From the NCBI GenBank assembly GCA_030041385.1, contig JASHNY010000079.1, forward strand, positions 1 to 32,925: a stretch of 32,925 nucleotides of DNA. Reading direction: 5' to 3'. Position 1 is the stretch's first letter, and each line of letters opens with the position of its first letter. Shown piece after piece: positions 32,657 to 32,925 of this stretch. The translations under genes were made by a program, and so were the position numbers. The notes below the pieces were generated by a model. The model had not been told where the DNA came from, made no database searches, and saw nothing but the letters and a program-made list of their open reading frames with translations. The DNA comes from Alphaproteobacteria bacterium. Its GTDB lineage: Bacteria; Pseudomonadota; Alphaproteobacteria; ATCC43930; CGMCC-115725.

Positions 32657-32730
32657 CGATCCGCCTCACGGTGTTTGATGTCGGCGACTTGAGCGAGCTG
32701 TTCGACGCGCTCGATCGGCTGGCGCCATGA
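32653..32730 (+). CDS. 25-codon micro-ORF coupled on both sides
   Basis: ATG 32653 overlaps the stop of the PAS_5 gene (ATGA), and the stop TGA 32728-32730 overlaps the start ATG of the next gene in the same way. The product would be MTIRLTVFDVGDLSELFDAL plus DRLAP. It could be a real microprotein, a translational relay that carries ribosomes into the next gene, or the remnant of a longer domain. No family is recognised. Confidence 0.45.
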   Translation: MTIRLTVFDVGDLSELFDALDRLAP

Positions 32731-32925
32731 TGAAGATACGCGACGTCAGGACCTATGTGCTCGACGCCGCGCTCGCCGAGCCTTTCGCCTATTCGCAAGC
32801 GTGGTACGAGCGCCGCGGCGCCTGCCTCGTCGAGATCGTCGGCGAGGACGGCAACAGCGGCTGGGGCGAGGCCTTCGGCCCGGCGCGGCTGACCGCGCCG
32901 ATCGTCGAGTACTATAAGCCGTTGC
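32727..32925 (+). CDS. Mandelate racemase/muconate lactonizing enzyme family protein, N-terminal part; cut by window edge
   Basis: The visible 66 codons start at ATG 32727 (or 32730) and read MMKIRDVRTYVLDAALAEPF, then a stretch ending GEDGNSGWGEAFGPARL. This is the capping-domain start of enolase-superfamily MR/MLE enzymes, which abstract a proton next to a carboxylate in sugar acids, mandelate or muconate. The catalytic barrel is outside the window, so the subgroup is unknown. It is translationally coupled to the micro-ORF and completes the plus-strand dioxygenase-amidohydrolase-PAS_5 run. Confidence 0.85.
   Translation, partial: MMKIRDVRTYVLDAALAEPFAYSQAWYERRGACLVEIVGEDGNSGWGEAFGPARLTAPIVEYYKPL

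Noticed and set aside
1-32925. tRNA or rRNA genes, CRISPR arrays, transposases
   Set aside because: No T-loop/anticodon arrangement, spacer-repeat array or DDE/HUH transposase-like product was recognised by reading. A dedicated RNA search was not possible.

Overview
The window reads as chromosomal DNA of a high-G+C alphaproteobacterium, probably near Rhodospirillales. Three things point there: the order ribF - (prenyltransferase) - ileS - lspA - DUF3035 lipoprotein, the YidH/DUF202, PAS_5 and DUF3300 genes, and several dispersed palindromes of a kind familiar from alphaproteobacteria. I cannot name a genus. Genes are dense and short overlaps are common: ATGA couplings on one strand, and overlapping 3' ends in convergent pairs.

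Left part (1-5100). An ABC exporter gene is cut by the window edge. An acyl-CoA/aryl-CoA ligase gene follows. A roughly 530-bp, lower-G+C interval seems to hold the decayed end of an outer-membrane barrel gene. Then come a stand-alone receiver protein, a frameshifted gene remnant, a small secreted Pro/Tyr-rich protein and an arylamine N-acetyltransferase.

Housekeeping block (5097-11047, minus strand). ribF, a cis-prenyltransferase resembling short-chain Z-prenyl synthases, ileS, lspA and a DUF3035 lipoprotein. The last three are coupled by ATGA overlaps. A perfect 11-bp hairpin lies just upstream of ileS.

Transport and metabolism (11215-24941). A Rieske ring-hydroxylating oxygenase converges on a complete five-gene branched-chain amino acid-type ABC importer (livG-livF-livK-livH-livM). 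These are followed by hisI, a secreted four-cysteine protein, a tandem universal stress protein, a quinone oxidoreductase with a UVR-like small protein behind it, a PAS protein, a split chromate transporter (two half-size CHR genes), a YidH-like membrane protein and a ComEC-like protein without a recognisable metallo-beta-lactamase site.

The most interesting structure is at 24922-25920. A low-G+C higBA toxin-antitoxin cassette is bracketed by 30-bp direct repeats that differ at one base. One copy forms the 3' end of comEC and the other forms the 3' end of a convergent SMP-30/gluconolactonase gene. Removing one repeat plus the insert would restore two convergent genes overlapping by 17 bp, the same style as the other convergent pairs here. 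The cassette therefore appears to have inserted while preserving both host genes. A candidate promoter with an operator-like palindrome in its spacer lies at its left end.

Right part (25894-32925). The SMP-30 gene sits behind a Rieske protein that keeps its iron-sulfur ligands but seems to have lost the mononuclear iron site. Next is a DUF3300 protein with a strict seven-residue His-Pro-Gly repeat. A plus-strand, probably catabolic group follows: extradiol-type VOC dioxygenase, amidohydrolase, PAS_5 protein, a 25-codon coupled micro-ORF, and the start of a mandelate racemase/muconate lactonizing enzyme-family gene cut by the window end. No tRNA, rRNA, CRISPR array or transposase was seen.
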